Below are positions 15,339-23,999 of a stretch of 64,000 nt of DNA, in pieces. The notes under the pieces are model-generated. The model ran no database searches, was not told the origin of the DNA, and saw only the letters and a list, made by a program, of their open reading frames with translations. This DNA is from a virus. Both the position numbers and the translations under genes were made by a program. The stretch spans positions 1 through 64,000 of the IMG/VR virus record IMGVR_UViG_3300008050_000024; one strand, written 5' to 3'. Position 1 is the stretch's first letter; each line of letters begins with the position of its first letter.

Positions 15339-15427
15339 AAGTCGGTGGCTGGACAATAAAAAGGAGAGAATCAGAAACCTTTCTACCGACATAAGGGGTG
15401 ATCGAGTCCCTTCCAGCCATCCGACTT
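15339..15427 (-). promoter_or_regulatory. Structured leader element B of the 1052-aa gene
   Basis: The arms 15339-15353 and 15412-15427 pair over 15 base pairs with one bulged base (position 15420). The roughly 58-base interior holds a further AAGGG / CCCTT helix. It ends only about 24 bases before the GTG start and its ribosome site, so folding could control translation. No known riboswitch consensus was recognised. Confidence 0.6.
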
Positions 15428-15453
15428 AGACTGTTTTGAAATGTTTTGAAAGT

Positions 15454-15555
15454 GTGAGGACCGCTATTCCCGTTTTTCACCACTAACAAGATAACAGGAT
15501 ACTCCTGCAAGCAATGGTCCACCGAGTGCGAACCTTGCTATCTTCTGGCCCTCAC
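15454..15555 (-). promoter_or_regulatory. Structured leader element A of the 1052-aa gene
   Basis: The closing helix pairs 15454-15462 with 15547-15555 (nine pairs including one G-U). Inside are AAGATA/TATCTT (15488-15493 with 15539-15544), the hairpin CAGGA-TAC-TCCTG (15495-15507) and AGCAA/TTGCT (15510-15514 with 15535-15539). The predicted transcription start at about 15555 is its first base. This multi-branch fold is not a tRNA: there is no T-arm. Confidence 0.6.
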
Positions 15556-15561
15556 TTCTAG

Positions 15562-15591
15562 AGTGTACAAGATGTCAAACTAGAATGTCAA
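15562..15591 (-). promoter_or_regulatory. Promoter of the 1052-aa gene
   Basis: TTGACA (15586-15591), 18-base spacer, TACACT (15562-15567). It lies over the end of the 68-aa gene, and transcription from it would start exactly at leader element A. Confidence 0.6.
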
Positions 15592-15781
15592 TGGTGTTCA
15601 AAAATACATCTTTGAACTGGGATTTAGCTCGCATGAAACGATCGTACGTCTGAGGAGCTTTGAGTGCCGGCTTGCCGGTATATACAGGAGGGGGTTCTGC
15701 AGGTAGGAGTCCCGCGTTTTGGATTCTAACGCGTTCCTTCTTGGGAGGGAGTGGTGATATGGGAGTAGGTGTGATTTTCAT
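15575..15781 (-). CDS. Small Pro-rich protein, 68 aa
   Basis: Overlaps the previous stop by four bases. The first 45 residues are Pro/Lys-rich and probably unfolded (KITPTPISPLPPKKERVR), ending in a short helix (YDRFMRAKSQFKDVFLNTID). No motif. Its 3' end overlaps the promoter for the 1052-aa gene. Confidence 0.6.
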   Translation of the reverse strand: MKITPTPISPLPPKKERVRIQNAGLLPAEPPPVYTGKPALKAPQTYDRFMRAKSQFKDVFLNTIDILV

Positions 15782-16047
15782 TTCATAAATATATGATCAC
15801 TGGCGTTACGTATCATCAGATGGTAATCCATGCCTTCGTGATGATGGCTAAATTCCACAGGGTGTTTGCATTGGCAGGTCCAACGAGTACGCCCTATTCG
15901 ATTATTAACGACCACACGCCCTGTTTCATACGATGCTACGAGTTGATGAACTTCAACCAGCATGGGATTGAACAAGTTCCCGCAGGAACGGCACCAGCCC
16001 GAATTCCACCAAAAACTCTCAAGCCATTTGAAAAACCATTTGAACAT
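15778..16047 (-). CDS. Zinc-binding small protein, 89 aa
   Basis: AAGGAG before the ATG at 16047. An aromatic N-terminus (FKWFFKWLESFWWNSGW) leads into CRSC (about 19-22), with a later CQC (about 58-60) and a His-rich segment (EFSHHHEGMDYH), giving a likely Cys/His metal site. It is the first gene beyond the terminator of the giant RNA, so it relies on readthrough or a promoter not identified here. Confidence 0.6.
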   Translation of the reverse strand: MFKWFFKWLESFWWNSGWCRSCGNLFNPMLVEVHQLVASYETGRVVVNNRIGRTRWTCQCKHPVEFSHHHEGMDYHLMIRNASDHIFMK

Positions 16048-16061
16048 AGATTCTCCTTGTC

Positions 16062-16100
16062 AAAAATAAAGGGGAGCTGGTAAAAACCAACCCCCCTTTA
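16062..16100 (-). terminator. Intrinsic terminator of the giant RNA
   Basis: On the minus strand the stem AAAGGGG / CCCCTTT (with an inner TGGT / ACCA) is followed by an ATTTTT run. On the plus strand there is no T-run after the hairpin, so the terminator is directional and shows that the RNA upstream is read on the minus strand. Confidence 0.75.
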
Positions 16101-16880
16101 ATGCAAGTCTAGACCCAGGGAAACACACACTGAAACCCAGACCAAGCAAACGTAGCTCGACGGAAGACTTGCAAATTCCAGATCAAAAAACACAACAATG
16201 CAAGCAAGCAGGGCTACCAGTGACATATACACGCATGGCAGTGGTAGCCGTTCTATATAGTTTAAGGGGTAAACATGAAAATGTCTACCCCAAGGTAAAA
16301 ACGCCAGGACAAGAGGCGAATCATGTCGTGGCGAAGAGGATAAAGCTGTATACATCCTTGTAAGCTTTACTGGCCATGTCAGGGGCCATCGATGATTGAT
16401 GGTAGGGGAAGTGATCCCCGCCTTCCCCTACCGTAGACAGGGTGTTTGGTCACCCTACCTTCGGATGATTTGAAGTGGGAATGCTTCAGGGGCCTAATCC
16501 CTACACACTCCCACATACTCCCCGCTAGGTATTTAAGGGATCCGGGTAGAAGCCTTAGTTCGCGCACACCTAGCGCCTATGGAGAATCGCCCATGCGTGA
16601 GCGATATCGTATTTTTGGAGCATTGCGAAAGTGTGTGTATAACCAGCCACAGCTATCTCAATACTCGTTAACCTGTAATCAGTCAAGATGTCGGTCAAGT
16701 AAGGAAAAACAGGTTTATGGATTATTTTGGTGGGCTGTTCAACGCTTGCATGGGTGCAAGAAGGTCGAAAACAGCCCACGGAGTGGAGTCTTGGCACTCC
16801 ACTCTAAGAGGAGTCCTGTCTCGTGGTAGGGCTACCACGAGATATCGATATTGGTCAGGCCATCACCCCCGACCAATTCC
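16062..16880 (-). ncRNA. Giant ornate structured RNA, about 820 nt
   Basis: No credible coding frame exists between 16048 and 16883. Instead there is a dense series of perfect helices: 16850-16856/16871-16877; 16820-16828/16833-16841 (9 bp); 16781-16789/16796-16804 (9 bp); 16730-16739/16770-16779 (10 bp) enclosing 16745-16750/16755-16760; 16670-16676/16709-16715; 16523-16530/16568-16575 (8 bp); 16401-16411/16422-16432 (11 bp); 16439-16444/16451-16456; 16341-16347/16363-16369; 16266-16271/16286-16291; 16212-16219/16242-16249 (8 bp); 16103-16110/16165-16172 (8 bp). It ends in a minus-strand terminator. Size and phage context resemble the GOLLD and ROOL classes of large phage RNAs, but I could not match a consensus, so the class is open. 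Confidence 0.8.
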
Positions 16881-16883
16881 AGA

Positions 16884-17249
16884 TTAGTTGAACAGTTTAT
16901 GGGGAACTGTGGCCTTCGTACTCGATGTGATAGAGGGAGGGGAGAAAGTAACGTCGGCGCCTTTCCGTGCCACGTTAAAGGTTGCCCCCGTGTCTACCTT
17001 AAGAGATGCCTTACCACCATCTTTCAATTTCTTAATGATCTCCTGGTGCTCAGGGTGCAGTGGAATCGAATAGGAAATGCCTACTTCAATTCGCATATAC
17101 CGCCATTCCTTTTGTTTTTCATCGAAAGGAACGACAATCTCAGACGTCACTTTGATTTTCCCCTTGGTATAAACAACGGGCGGAGGTTTAAGTCCCTCCG
17201 TGACATTGCCTCTTGCTTCCTTTAATTTGCTTATCGCCGTCTGTGTCAT
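16884..17249 (-). CDS. Hypothetical protein, 121 aa
   Basis: AAGGA precedes the ATG at 17249. A basic helical N-terminus (TQTAISKLKEARGN) is followed by beta strands (KIKVTSEIVVPFDEKQ; MRIEVGISYSIPLH) and a Ser/Thr-rich end. Its stop at 16884 is only a few bases before the first helix of the giant RNA, so the RNA may be processed from the same transcript. Its place soon after portal suggests a morphogenesis role, unproven. Confidence 0.6.
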   Translation of the reverse strand: MTQTAISKLKEARGNVTEGLKPPPVVYTKGKIKVTSEIVVPFDEKQKEWRYMRIEVGISYSIPLHPEHQEIIKKLKDGGKASLKVDTGATFNVARKGADVTFSPPSITSSTKATVPHKLFN

Positions 17250-17260
17250 GTAATTTATCC

Positions 17261-17698
17261 TTATTTCATTTGCTTTTTAGCTTTGATCAAAAAAGCTTTC
17301 ATTAAATTATCAGCAATCTTATCTAAAGGCTTGCTGGGATTGATTACGATTGTACCATTGCCGTACTCTGGACCAAGCACATGGTGGTAGTACAGGAACC
17401 ATCCAAGATAGATTTCGGTCTTGGGATTTGTTCGGTTACTAATACTCCAAATCAAGTCAAAATGAGCACCCGATTTTGGGTCCAGAAAATTAAGGTAACG
17501 ATCAATCGGTCTTATCTTTCCTCGTACGACTGTATCCCCGACAACGAATCCATCGGCTCTCAATGAAGCCATAACATCTCGATGAACAAGATCCGATAAC
17601 TGTGGATTGATTTCAATCTTGATGAAGCTGTTAATGTCCCCGCCCTCATTGATGGGACTGATTGTTTCCTGTAGTCCTTCTATTAAAGTCTTTTTCAC
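17261..17698 (-). CDS. Hypothetical protein, 145 aa
   Basis: GTG start at 17698 behind AAGGAG. The protein is alpha/beta with a polar N-terminus and a segment rich in aromatics (EIYLGWFLYYHHVLGPEYG) and ends in a basic helix (AFLIKAKKQMK). No motif. Located between the membrane protein and the 121-aa gene in the packaging operon. Confidence 0.65.
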   Translation of the reverse strand: MKKTLIEGLQETISPINEGGDINSFIKIEINPQLSDLVHRDVMASLRADGFVVGDTVVRGKIRPIDRYLNFLDPKSGAHFDLIWSISNRTNPKTEIYLGWFLYYHHVLGPEYGNGTIVINPSKPLDKIADNLMKAFLIKAKKQMK

Positions 17699-17731
17699 TG
17701 TTGCGTCTCCTTTTATTTTAAAGAATTAAAT

Positions 17732-18127
17732 TTACATTACCCAACGAAATACTTGCCATACAAGGACAAGCACAAGAACCGCACAGAAAATCAAATGCGA
17801 TGTCTTGGGATTATGGAAGATTTGAAATCGCATAGATTGCTTCTTCATCTTCCCCTTGGTCCAGGCTACGTACATGCCCAGGTCTTCACTCACTTTGTTT
17901 CGAACAGTTTCTTTTTCAATATAGTTGTTAAGCATTGTGGCAATGTCATGATTATTCTGAGACCGGCAATGCGTCTTCACTGACTGGATTCCCTTTATCA
18001 TCCCCTCCAGGATTTTCTGATCCTTTGGCGCCCTCATGTACCGAGCTGCTACCATCCCTACGAAGAGAACCGCGTCTACTACGAGTCCCCAGTCCACGGC
18101 CAGAATTGCTGTTATTGTTTCTTGCAT
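17732..18127 (-). CDS. Membrane protein overlapping the portal gene, 131 aa
   Basis: A perfect AAGGAGAG site precedes the ATG at 18127, inside the portal gene, so the first 176 bases are read in two frames. There is one hydrophobic segment near the N-terminus (VVDAVLFVGMVAARYM), a charged middle, and a second at the C-terminus (LIFCAVLVLVLVWQVF). The two-segment layout would fit a membrane-anchored or holin-like protein, but no lysis genes are beside it and no claim is made. Confidence 0.65.
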   Translation of the reverse strand: MQETITAILAVDWGLVVDAVLFVGMVAARYMRAPKDQKILEGMIKGIQSVKTHCRSQNNHDIATMLNNYIEKETVRNKVSEDLGMYVAWTKGKMKKQSMRFQIFHNPKTSHLIFCAVLVLVLVWQVFRWVM

Positions 18128-19805
18128 TTTCTCTCCTTGCGTAAAACTGTTCTGCCAATTTACCTCTAATGGTTTTGGCTTCTTTTACAGTGTCCTTCTC
18201 TGGGTCTTCTTCCAAAGCTGGATCTTCGTCGTCGTCATCCTTTGGTCCTCTGTCCTCTGGATCTTTGCCCTTTTCTTTTGCGGCTCTTTCTGTTCCCTCT
18301 TCAGCCTGTCTGAACATTTCCGCCCCTCCCTTAATAGATCCCATCAAGGATTGAACGAGTTGAATGGCTTCAGGGAGTTGAACTTCCGGTCCAAAGATTT
18401 CTGATTCCTTCAATGCTTCGACTAGCGCCATCATCCTTTCGATCATGTCCAGCTTAATATCCAGGGCTTCTATCGTCTGGATTTGCGCCGAGTCAATCGC
18501 GTTCACGAAGTCTACCTCGATGTCACGCCAGGACGCTATCTCAACGTCCGCTATACCGCAGTCTATGGCGATCAGGTGACGGATGGACATGGCCACCGCC
18601 TTCTGACCCTTCATAACCCTCTTCTGTAAGCGGGCATACTGTCGAATCCCCGATCTAGCGTTAGCATCGGTCTGACCATATATCACTTCATAGGGCACAC
18701 CGTTGGCAGTAGTGATTGACTCCCTCTTGTCCCTGATCTTCTGTAATCGATTATCAGCAGATGCATTGGTATTTAATACAATGGGGTCGATTCCCCCTCT
18801 GTTGGGGTCTCGCAAAATGACTTTGATTTGACCTGCAAGTCGAACCGCCTGTTCAATATCTTGCGGGCTCATTGACGACGTGTCTTCTACCGAACGGTTG
18901 ATTCGCTGTTCGTAGTAGTCGATCCAAACTTGTTGTTTCTTTAAATCAAGTCCAGCAGGGGCGTCAACATTGACAAGGGAGTTTCTGTTCAGGTCCGCCA
19001 TTTCCTTAGCGACATCGACAATCTCTAAACTCATCAAATCTCGGATCTGAGGAAGGAGTGTCGAAAACATGGGACGGCCGGACCGTAGGTGATAAGGCAC
19101 CCGGGCCATGCCCATGTCGTTCCCTATCATGATCTTTCGTATACTAGTTGAAATTGTCCAAAACTCGGTAGGTTCCTTGATGACAATTTCGTTACCCCTA
19201 TCTTCCAATACAATAGAGGGTAATTTCTTCCGGTGAACCGACACAACCGATAGGGGTTGTAATGTATCTAAAATATCAATCACACCCTCTTTAGGATCAG
19301 TAACGACTTTCAATGAATAGTCACCCCAGAATAGAGCTTCAGGCACTATGTCTGCAACAATCTCTTCCAAGTCGAAAAGCTCCAACAGGCGCTTGATTCT
19401 CTTTTCAATTTTTTGTTGGTTTTTTGCCCCCTCTTTTACCCTAATAGAAAATATCTCATTCGTGATGGGATCTGGGGAGAGCATTTCATCAGACAGTGTA
19501 TGTACGATTTCGTCGACCAAATAATAGTCCTGGTATGAATCCAGGGCTAGATAAAGTCTTCGCAATGACGCATACGTTTCGTACACCTTCATCGCCATCG
19601 CCGATTCGATTTCGTTAAATCGACTAGACCGGCGTAAATTTGTTTCAAGCGTCTTTAATTCAAGAGCTTCTCTCTCTGCGGTCTGTTCTTTTGTTTCCTT
19701 GTCTTTTTTCTTTACTTCGGGATGTTCGAGTTCGTCATCCCTTCGTACTAACTCGCCTACCGCTCGTCTCCATCTCATTGGGTTTAATGCTGAAAACCAA
19801 CTCAT
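17952..19805 (-). CDS. Portal protein
   Basis: 617 residues directly after terminase, the usual portal position, with a four-base overlap. The portal is the dodecameric ring at one capsid vertex through which DNA is packed. The core contains the typical mix of helices and short strands (SLRRLYLALDSYQDYYLVDE; GVPYEVIYGQTDANARSG). The last roughly 130 residues are low complexity: an acidic tract (DPEDRGPKDDDDEDPALEED) and then an Arg/Gly/Ser/Asn tail that overlaps the membrane-protein gene. The assignment rests on context and general sequence pattern. Confidence 0.8.
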   Translation of the reverse strand: MSWFSALNPMRWRRAVGELVRRDDELEHPEVKKKDKETKEQTAEREALELKTLETNLRRSSRFNEIESAMAMKVYETYASLRRLYLALDSYQDYYLVDEIVHTLSDEMLSPDPITNEIFSIRVKEGAKNQQKIEKRIKRLLELFDLEEIVADIVPEALFWGDYSLKVVTDPKEGVIDILDTLQPLSVVSVHRKKLPSIVLEDRGNEIVIKEPTEFWTISTSIRKIMIGNDMGMARVPYHLRSGRPMFSTLLPQIRDLMSLEIVDVAKEMADLNRNSLVNVDAPAGLDLKKQQVWIDYYEQRINRSVEDTSSMSPQDIEQAVRLAGQIKVILRDPNRGGIDPIVLNTNASADNRLQKIRDKRESITTANGVPYEVIYGQTDANARSGIRQYARLQKRVMKGQKAVAMSIRHLIAIDCGIADVEIASWRDIEVDFVNAIDSAQIQTIEALDIKLDMIERMMALVEALKESEIFGPEVQLPEAIQLVQSLMGSIKGGAEMFRQAEEGTERAAKEKGKDPEDRGPKDDDDEDPALEEDPEKDTVKEAKTIRGKLAEQFYARRENARNNNSNSGRGLGTRSRRGSLRRDGSSSVHEGAKGSENPGGDDKGNPVSEDALPVSE

Positions 19806-21673
19806 CTAAATCCTCTCCTCCACCCTTTGCGTTCGAACAATGAGGGTGACGTTTCATTTTTTAGTGCTTCTTCCATTTGTTTGGTAAGGTCGTCTGCGGT
19901 ATTGTCTGGTAGTAAGTTCAACTTAGAACACATATAAGTGCTCCCCGCACAAGCATCCGAACCGTCTTTACTGCCTTTTGGAGGGTGATCGAATTTCTTA
20001 CCCACATCCCTCAATTCTTTGAATTCCTTTTTCAGTATAGCACTCTTTGGTCCCCTCCACCTTTCCTCTACAATCGACTGGGCAATACCCTGATACGCAT
20101 GCTTGTGTTTATCGAGTGAAAGCTCCTCAGTCTTAAACCCGGCTTTCATACATCTTTGGAGGAAATCGACTGATTGGTATCCGTCGGCTGATATGCAAGA
20201 TATTGTCATACCTAAATCTCGAAGTTTAACCACGAAATTGAATATCTTATACAATGGGATTTGATCGCCTTTAAGGGCTTCTAGGAAAAGACAAAACGGT
20301 GTAGATATCAGTGACCCGGCTGCTTCTTCGTAGGAACCTTTCGAAGCATTGAACCGACTTACTTTCTTAGCTCCTACACCTACCGATGCCGCTAGAGCTG
20401 CTCTGTCTGTCGTTTTTGCAAAGTCACAGTGAATACAGTAACTACCCTCCATCGACTTTATCATCGTTATGAGTAGACTGAGGTTAACGAAATCGACTAT
20501 TTCTTCATCTCCCATCACAGGGATTCGAATTACTTCGACCGTCGTTATGGGTTCGATGACGAGGGATTTCGTAAGGGCCTCTACCTTTCGAATTAGCTTC
20601 GACTGGCCCCTTGTACTCCTACCGGCAATCTCCTTCAACGCTTGGTGTATATCTTCGACGAATTCGTTGTAGTACTCAATCGGTACTTCTAAGATGTCTG
20701 CAGCGTCTAATAATGCCAGTTGACCCTCATCCTCTACAATGAAAGGATCTGTATTTTCGTTTCCTTTAAATACTAGGAAAACCTCGTCGGTGTGTTCCTC
20801 TGGTTTTGCTTCCCAAATGGACATATCGACGACGTAGGTCTGGGGATCGTTGCCGGCGGCGTCTACCCTCATGTCTAGGAAGTCTGCTTCAGTGTTTCGA
20901 CTAGACATTAACCACAAATGGCCGGGGACTGGGTTGCCCTTCTTCATGAACCTACTTTTCATTCTTCGTCTTAGGGCTAAATAATTGATCATTACCTGAT
21001 CAGTCACAAACCCTCCGAAGTTCGATTCATCTATCAGAGCGGCGAATATGGCTCGTCCTATACCGTGTCCAGCCCTCGATCCAATCTGTATGTCAATACT
21101 TTTTGGTAGAAGAGGTCGTTTCCCCTTGTGTCCCTTATACTGCTTCTTGGCTAAACCCATATGGTGCTGGAAGAAAGGACTTTCGAGGAGAATGTACTGG
21201 AGCTGGCTCCACGTGACGTCTTCGGCTGTGTCCAAGTTCAAGGAAAACAGTGCGAATGTCAGTATAGTGCTTTCAATCAACCCATACTTGTATTGCGGCT
21301 GGGAAAGATGAAGCATTTTGCACAAGTCATATGCAATACCGACGACAGCGAATGTCGTCTTACCAGTTCCAATGGCACCCGTTAATATGATTTCGGTAAA
21401 GGGTGAAAAGAAAGGGTCTGGAAACAGTTGAATTGCATGCTGTCTCCATACGTCCCACAATGCCTGCTGGCGTCTGACTAGTACCCCGAACTCATCTTGT
21501 ATATAGTCTTGAGTGAAAGGGTCTCTTTCATACCGTCCATATATGTTACCTAAGTAATAAGGATCATCTAGGAAGGTAATGACGTCTGGTGGGGCTTTGT
21601 CGTACCCCTGCTGGCTGGCATACAATGCGTATACCGCCTCGATGGGCGTATTCTCGATAAGGGCTGTCGTCAT
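19802..21673 (-). CDS. terL: Terminase large subunit
   Basis: A 623-residue DNA-packaging motor with N-terminal ATPase and C-terminal nuclease. The Walker A variant is LTGAIGTGKTTFAV at about residues 97-110. A Walker B region with the catalytic acid is FAALIDESNFGG (about 210-221). The RNase H-like nuclease shows HCDFAKTTDRAALA (first acidic cluster) and a C-terminal KDGSDACAGSTYM. It overlaps the upstream probable small subunit by one base and portal by four bases, the classic packaging module. Confidence 0.92.
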   Translation of the reverse strand: MTTALIENTPIEAVYALYASQQGYDKAPPDVITFLDDPYYLGNIYGRYERDPFTQDYIQDEFGVLVRRQQALWDVWRQHAIQLFPDPFFSPFTEIILTGAIGTGKTTFAVVGIAYDLCKMLHLSQPQYKYGLIESTILTFALFSLNLDTAEDVTWSQLQYILLESPFFQHHMGLAKKQYKGHKGKRPLLPKSIDIQIGSRAGHGIGRAIFAALIDESNFGGFVTDQVMINYLALRRRMKSRFMKKGNPVPGHLWLMSSRNTEADFLDMRVDAAGNDPQTYVVDMSIWEAKPEEHTDEVFLVFKGNENTDPFIVEDEGQLALLDAADILEVPIEYYNEFVEDIHQALKEIAGRSTRGQSKLIRKVEALTKSLVIEPITTVEVIRIPVMGDEEIVDFVNLSLLITMIKSMEGSYCIHCDFAKTTDRAALAASVGVGAKKVSRFNASKGSYEEAAGSLISTPFCLFLEALKGDQIPLYKIFNFVVKLRDLGMTISCISADGYQSVDFLQRCMKAGFKTEELSLDKHKHAYQGIAQSIVEERWRGPKSAILKKEFKELRDVGKKFDHPPKGSKDGSDACAGSTYMCSKLNLLPDNTADDLTKQMEEALKNETSPSLFERKGWRRGFR

Positions 21674-22251
21674 TACTCTGTATCCTGTACCGGATTAGAC
21701 TTGATGGCGTCTACCAACACTTCTACCTCTTCCGGTGTGAATTTTGGAATTCGACTCGTTATTTCTTTTTCCTGTTGGCCTGCGTCAATCGTCTTCTGTT
21801 GTTTCGACTCATCTTTCAAGGCTGCTATGGCTTCCGCTATGCGGTCTACCTGTCCTTCCTTGACTGCGTGTCGTAACAATTCGGTCTTTTGTTTGATTGA
21901 GCTTTGGGCTAACTTCGCCACTTCCATCTGGTCTCTCATTGTGACCATCTCTCCAGCGGCTGTCTTACCAGTAGCGGCTGCATCTAGCAATACACCTTCG
22001 AGTCTGTCCGTAGTCGCCATCATCGAATGGAGGGAGTCTGTCGTCCTTAATGCTAAGTCCGTCATGAACACTTGCAAACCTAGGGCTGTCTTGCCCAACA
22101 TAGTGGCAATAGAGGATTCTACCGAGTCTCCTTTGCCTACTCTCAACATAATACTATCCATTATGCTGAGTTGTTCATCATTGCGTTCTTTCGGTGTAGC
22201 AGTAGTACGAATTATACTGTTTTTCTGTACTGGGGGATTAGTTCTTTTCAT
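21673..22251 (-). CDS. Probable terminase small subunit, 192 aa
   Basis: A helical protein immediately before terL. The N-terminal 40 residues are basic and polar; the centre is a long amphipathic helical stretch (LRTTDSLHSMMATTDRLEGV; EMVTMRDQMEVAKLAQSS), and the C-terminus is KFTPEEVEVLVDAIKSNP. Small terminases are coiled oligomers that recognise packaging sites; position and helicity fit, but no HTH is evident, so a scaffold or other morphogenesis role remains possible. It is the first gene of the minus arm. Confidence 0.55.
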   Translation of the reverse strand: MKRTNPPVQKNSIIRTTATPKERNDEQLSIMDSIMLRVGKGDSVESSIATMLGKTALGLQVFMTDLALRTTDSLHSMMATTDRLEGVLLDAAATGKTAAGEMVTMRDQMEVAKLAQSSIKQKTELLRHAVKEGQVDRIAEAIAALKDESKQQKTIDAGQQEKEITSRIPKFTPEEVEVLVDAIKSNPVQDTE

Positions 22252-22327
22252 AGTTTTTTCCTAATGTCGCTAAAGAGTTAACTCAAGTCTTAGACGCAGA
22301 TTTCGCTTTCCCTCATTTATTGAAGTA

Positions 22328-22359
22328 TTGACGTGTATACGAAAAAAATGTAATATAAT
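22328..22359 (+). promoter_or_regulatory. Promoter of the plus arm in the strand-switch region
   Basis: TTGACG (22328-22333) with either TAATAT at 17 bases or TATAAT (22354-22359) at 20 bases. The downstream GTG at 22381 has no Shine-Dalgarno site, so the leader would be very short. The rest of the 129-base divergent gap is A-T rich; no clear minus promoter was found. Confidence 0.65.
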
Positions 22360-22380
22360 AATATCTTGTACTAATTTTGT

Positions 22381-23985
22381 GTGAATACGCCTTACGAAGT
22401 AAGGTTGAGGGGTTTCGACTTAATGATCATAGCTAGAGATTTAGGGGATAGAATTCAAGTCAAAGTAAAGTTTGACCCAGGGTTAATTTCTGTACTTTAC
22501 TCGGGACTGAAAGGAACAGAGGTCTACAATTCTTCATGGCTTGTGGATCGTACTCTTTCGAATGTGTTATTCCTTTCTGCTAATGGGGCTTTACTCGACC
22601 CTGGGTTGCAGGGTCTTTTGCGGGAAAACGTGCCTAAGGGTTTTGAGGCTATGTTTCCTTACCAGAAGATAGGCTATAACTTCCTACAGAACCGCAATGG
22701 GAGGGCTTTACTCGCCGATGATATGGGATTGGGTAAAACTGTCCAGGCATTGGCGTATGTCCAAGGGAACCCTCACAAATGGCCTGTCGTCGTAGTGTGT
22801 CCTGCTAGTGTCAAATACAATTGGGCGCGGGAGGCTGAAAAGTGGTGTGGCATCAAACCTTATGTCATTTCTGGTAAGAAGACTTTCGCACTGTCTCCTG
22901 ATCGTATGTTCATTATCAATTATGATATTCTTTCTAGTTGGGTTAAGCCTTTGCGGGATGTGGGCATTCAAGTCATTATCACTGATGAGTGTCACTACTA
23001 CAAAGCGACTAGTGCTGCGAGGACGAAGGCGGTTAAGAAGCTGGCTATGGGGATTCCTCATTTCATGGCGTTGAGTGGCACACCGATACTCAGTCGTCCT
23101 ATTGAGATTTTCAATGCTGCGCAAATCATACAGCCGGGTGTCGTAGGCACTTATATGTACTTCATACAGCATTTCTGTGCGGCTAAATGGGACGGTTTTG
23201 ATTGGGACACTAAAGGGGCCTCCAACATAGAGGAACTCCATAATACCCTCCGAAGTACGATTATGATTCGTCGTCGGAAGGCGGAAGTATTGCCTGACTT
23301 ACCGGCTAAGCGTCGTGAACTAGTTGCTATGCATATGAGCGAGGCTGTTTGGAAAAAGTACAACAGGGCTAAGACAGGATTGATAGAGGCCTTGGAGGAT
23401 AATCAGTCTTCGCCGGGCGGTAAGTTGAATATGCATGTCTTTTCTTTAATGCATAAACTCCATGACATGGTTGTGGATGCTAAACTCGTTCAATGTATGA
23501 AGTGGATTGAGGATTACCTGGAATGTGGCAATAAACTTGTTGTCTTTGCTATTCATAAAAAGGTTATTGCGCTCGTCATGGATAAGTTTGCGGGGCGTGT
23601 CGTTAAGGTGGATGGCAGTGTCACTGGCATTAAACGCCAGGAGGCCGTGGATCGTTTTCAACAAGATGAAGGAATACGGCTATTCGCAGGTAACATCAAG
23701 GCGGCTGGTGAGGGGATCACTCTTACGGCTGCCCAGGATACATGCTTCTTGGAGTTTGATTGGACCCCGGGAATGCACCAACAGGCAGAGGATCGTGTTC
23801 ATAGAATTGGACAAACGGCGAGTTCCTGTATTGCCTATTACCTAGCCGTTGCTAACACGATTGAGGAAGTACGTATCAACACCCTTACTCGTAAACAGTC
23901 TGTCCTAGATGGCGTCCTTGACGGGGAAGCCGGGATGGATGCTATGTCATTCAAGGAGTTATTAGAAACACTGAAAAAGCATTGA
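22381..23985 (+). CDS. SNF2-family helicase, compact form (534 aa)
   Basis: Superfamily 2 ATPase of the SNF2/SMARCAL1 type. Motif I is MGLGKT at about 115-120, motif II is DECH at about 202-205, and the C-terminal lobe ends with QAEDRVHRIGQT at about 468-479, the standard SNF2 motif VI. A further motif, LSGTPILSRP, follows motif II. Such phage helicases are usually linked to replication-fork remodelling and recombination. It starts with GTG and is the first gene of the plus arm. A longer paralogue lies at 27411. Confidence 0.92.
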   Translation: MNTPYEVRLRGFDLMIIARDLGDRIQVKVKFDPGLISVLYSGLKGTEVYNSSWLVDRTLSNVLFLSANGALLDPGLQGLLRENVPKGFEAMFPYQKIGYNFLQNRNGRALLADDMGLGKTVQALAYVQGNPHKWPVVVVCPASVKYNWAREAEKWCGIKPYVISGKKTFALSPDRMFIINYDILSSWVKPLRDVGIQVIITDECHYYKATSAARTKAVKKLAMGIPHFMALSGTPILSRPIEIFNAAQIIQPGVVGTYMYFIQHFCAAKWDGFDWDTKGASNIEELHNTLRSTIMIRRRKAEVLPDLPAKRRELVAMHMSEAVWKKYNRAKTGLIEALEDNQSSPGGKLNMHVFSLMHKLHDMVVDAKLVQCMKWIEDYLECGNKLVVFAIHKKVIALVMDKFAGRVVKVDGSVTGIKRQEAVDRFQQDEGIRLFAGNIKAAGEGITLTAAQDTCFLEFDWTPGMHQQAEDRVHRIGQTASSCIAYYLAVANTIEEVRINTLTRKQSVLDGVLDGEAGMDAMSFKELLETLKKH

Positions 23986-23999
23986 CAAAGGAGAATCAA

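Noticed and set aside
15316-15522. An N-terminal extension of the 1052-aa protein to an ATG at 15522
   Set aside because: It would read through both leader folds, while the GTG at 15315 has AAGGAG at good spacing.
15339-15555. The two leader folds as tRNA genes
   Set aside because: Lengths and stems do not give a cloverleaf and no T-arm consensus is present. They were kept as leader elements.
16062-16880. Firm naming of the giant RNA as GOLLD or ROOL
   Set aside because: Size and context fit, but I could not match a consensus by eye, so the class was left open.
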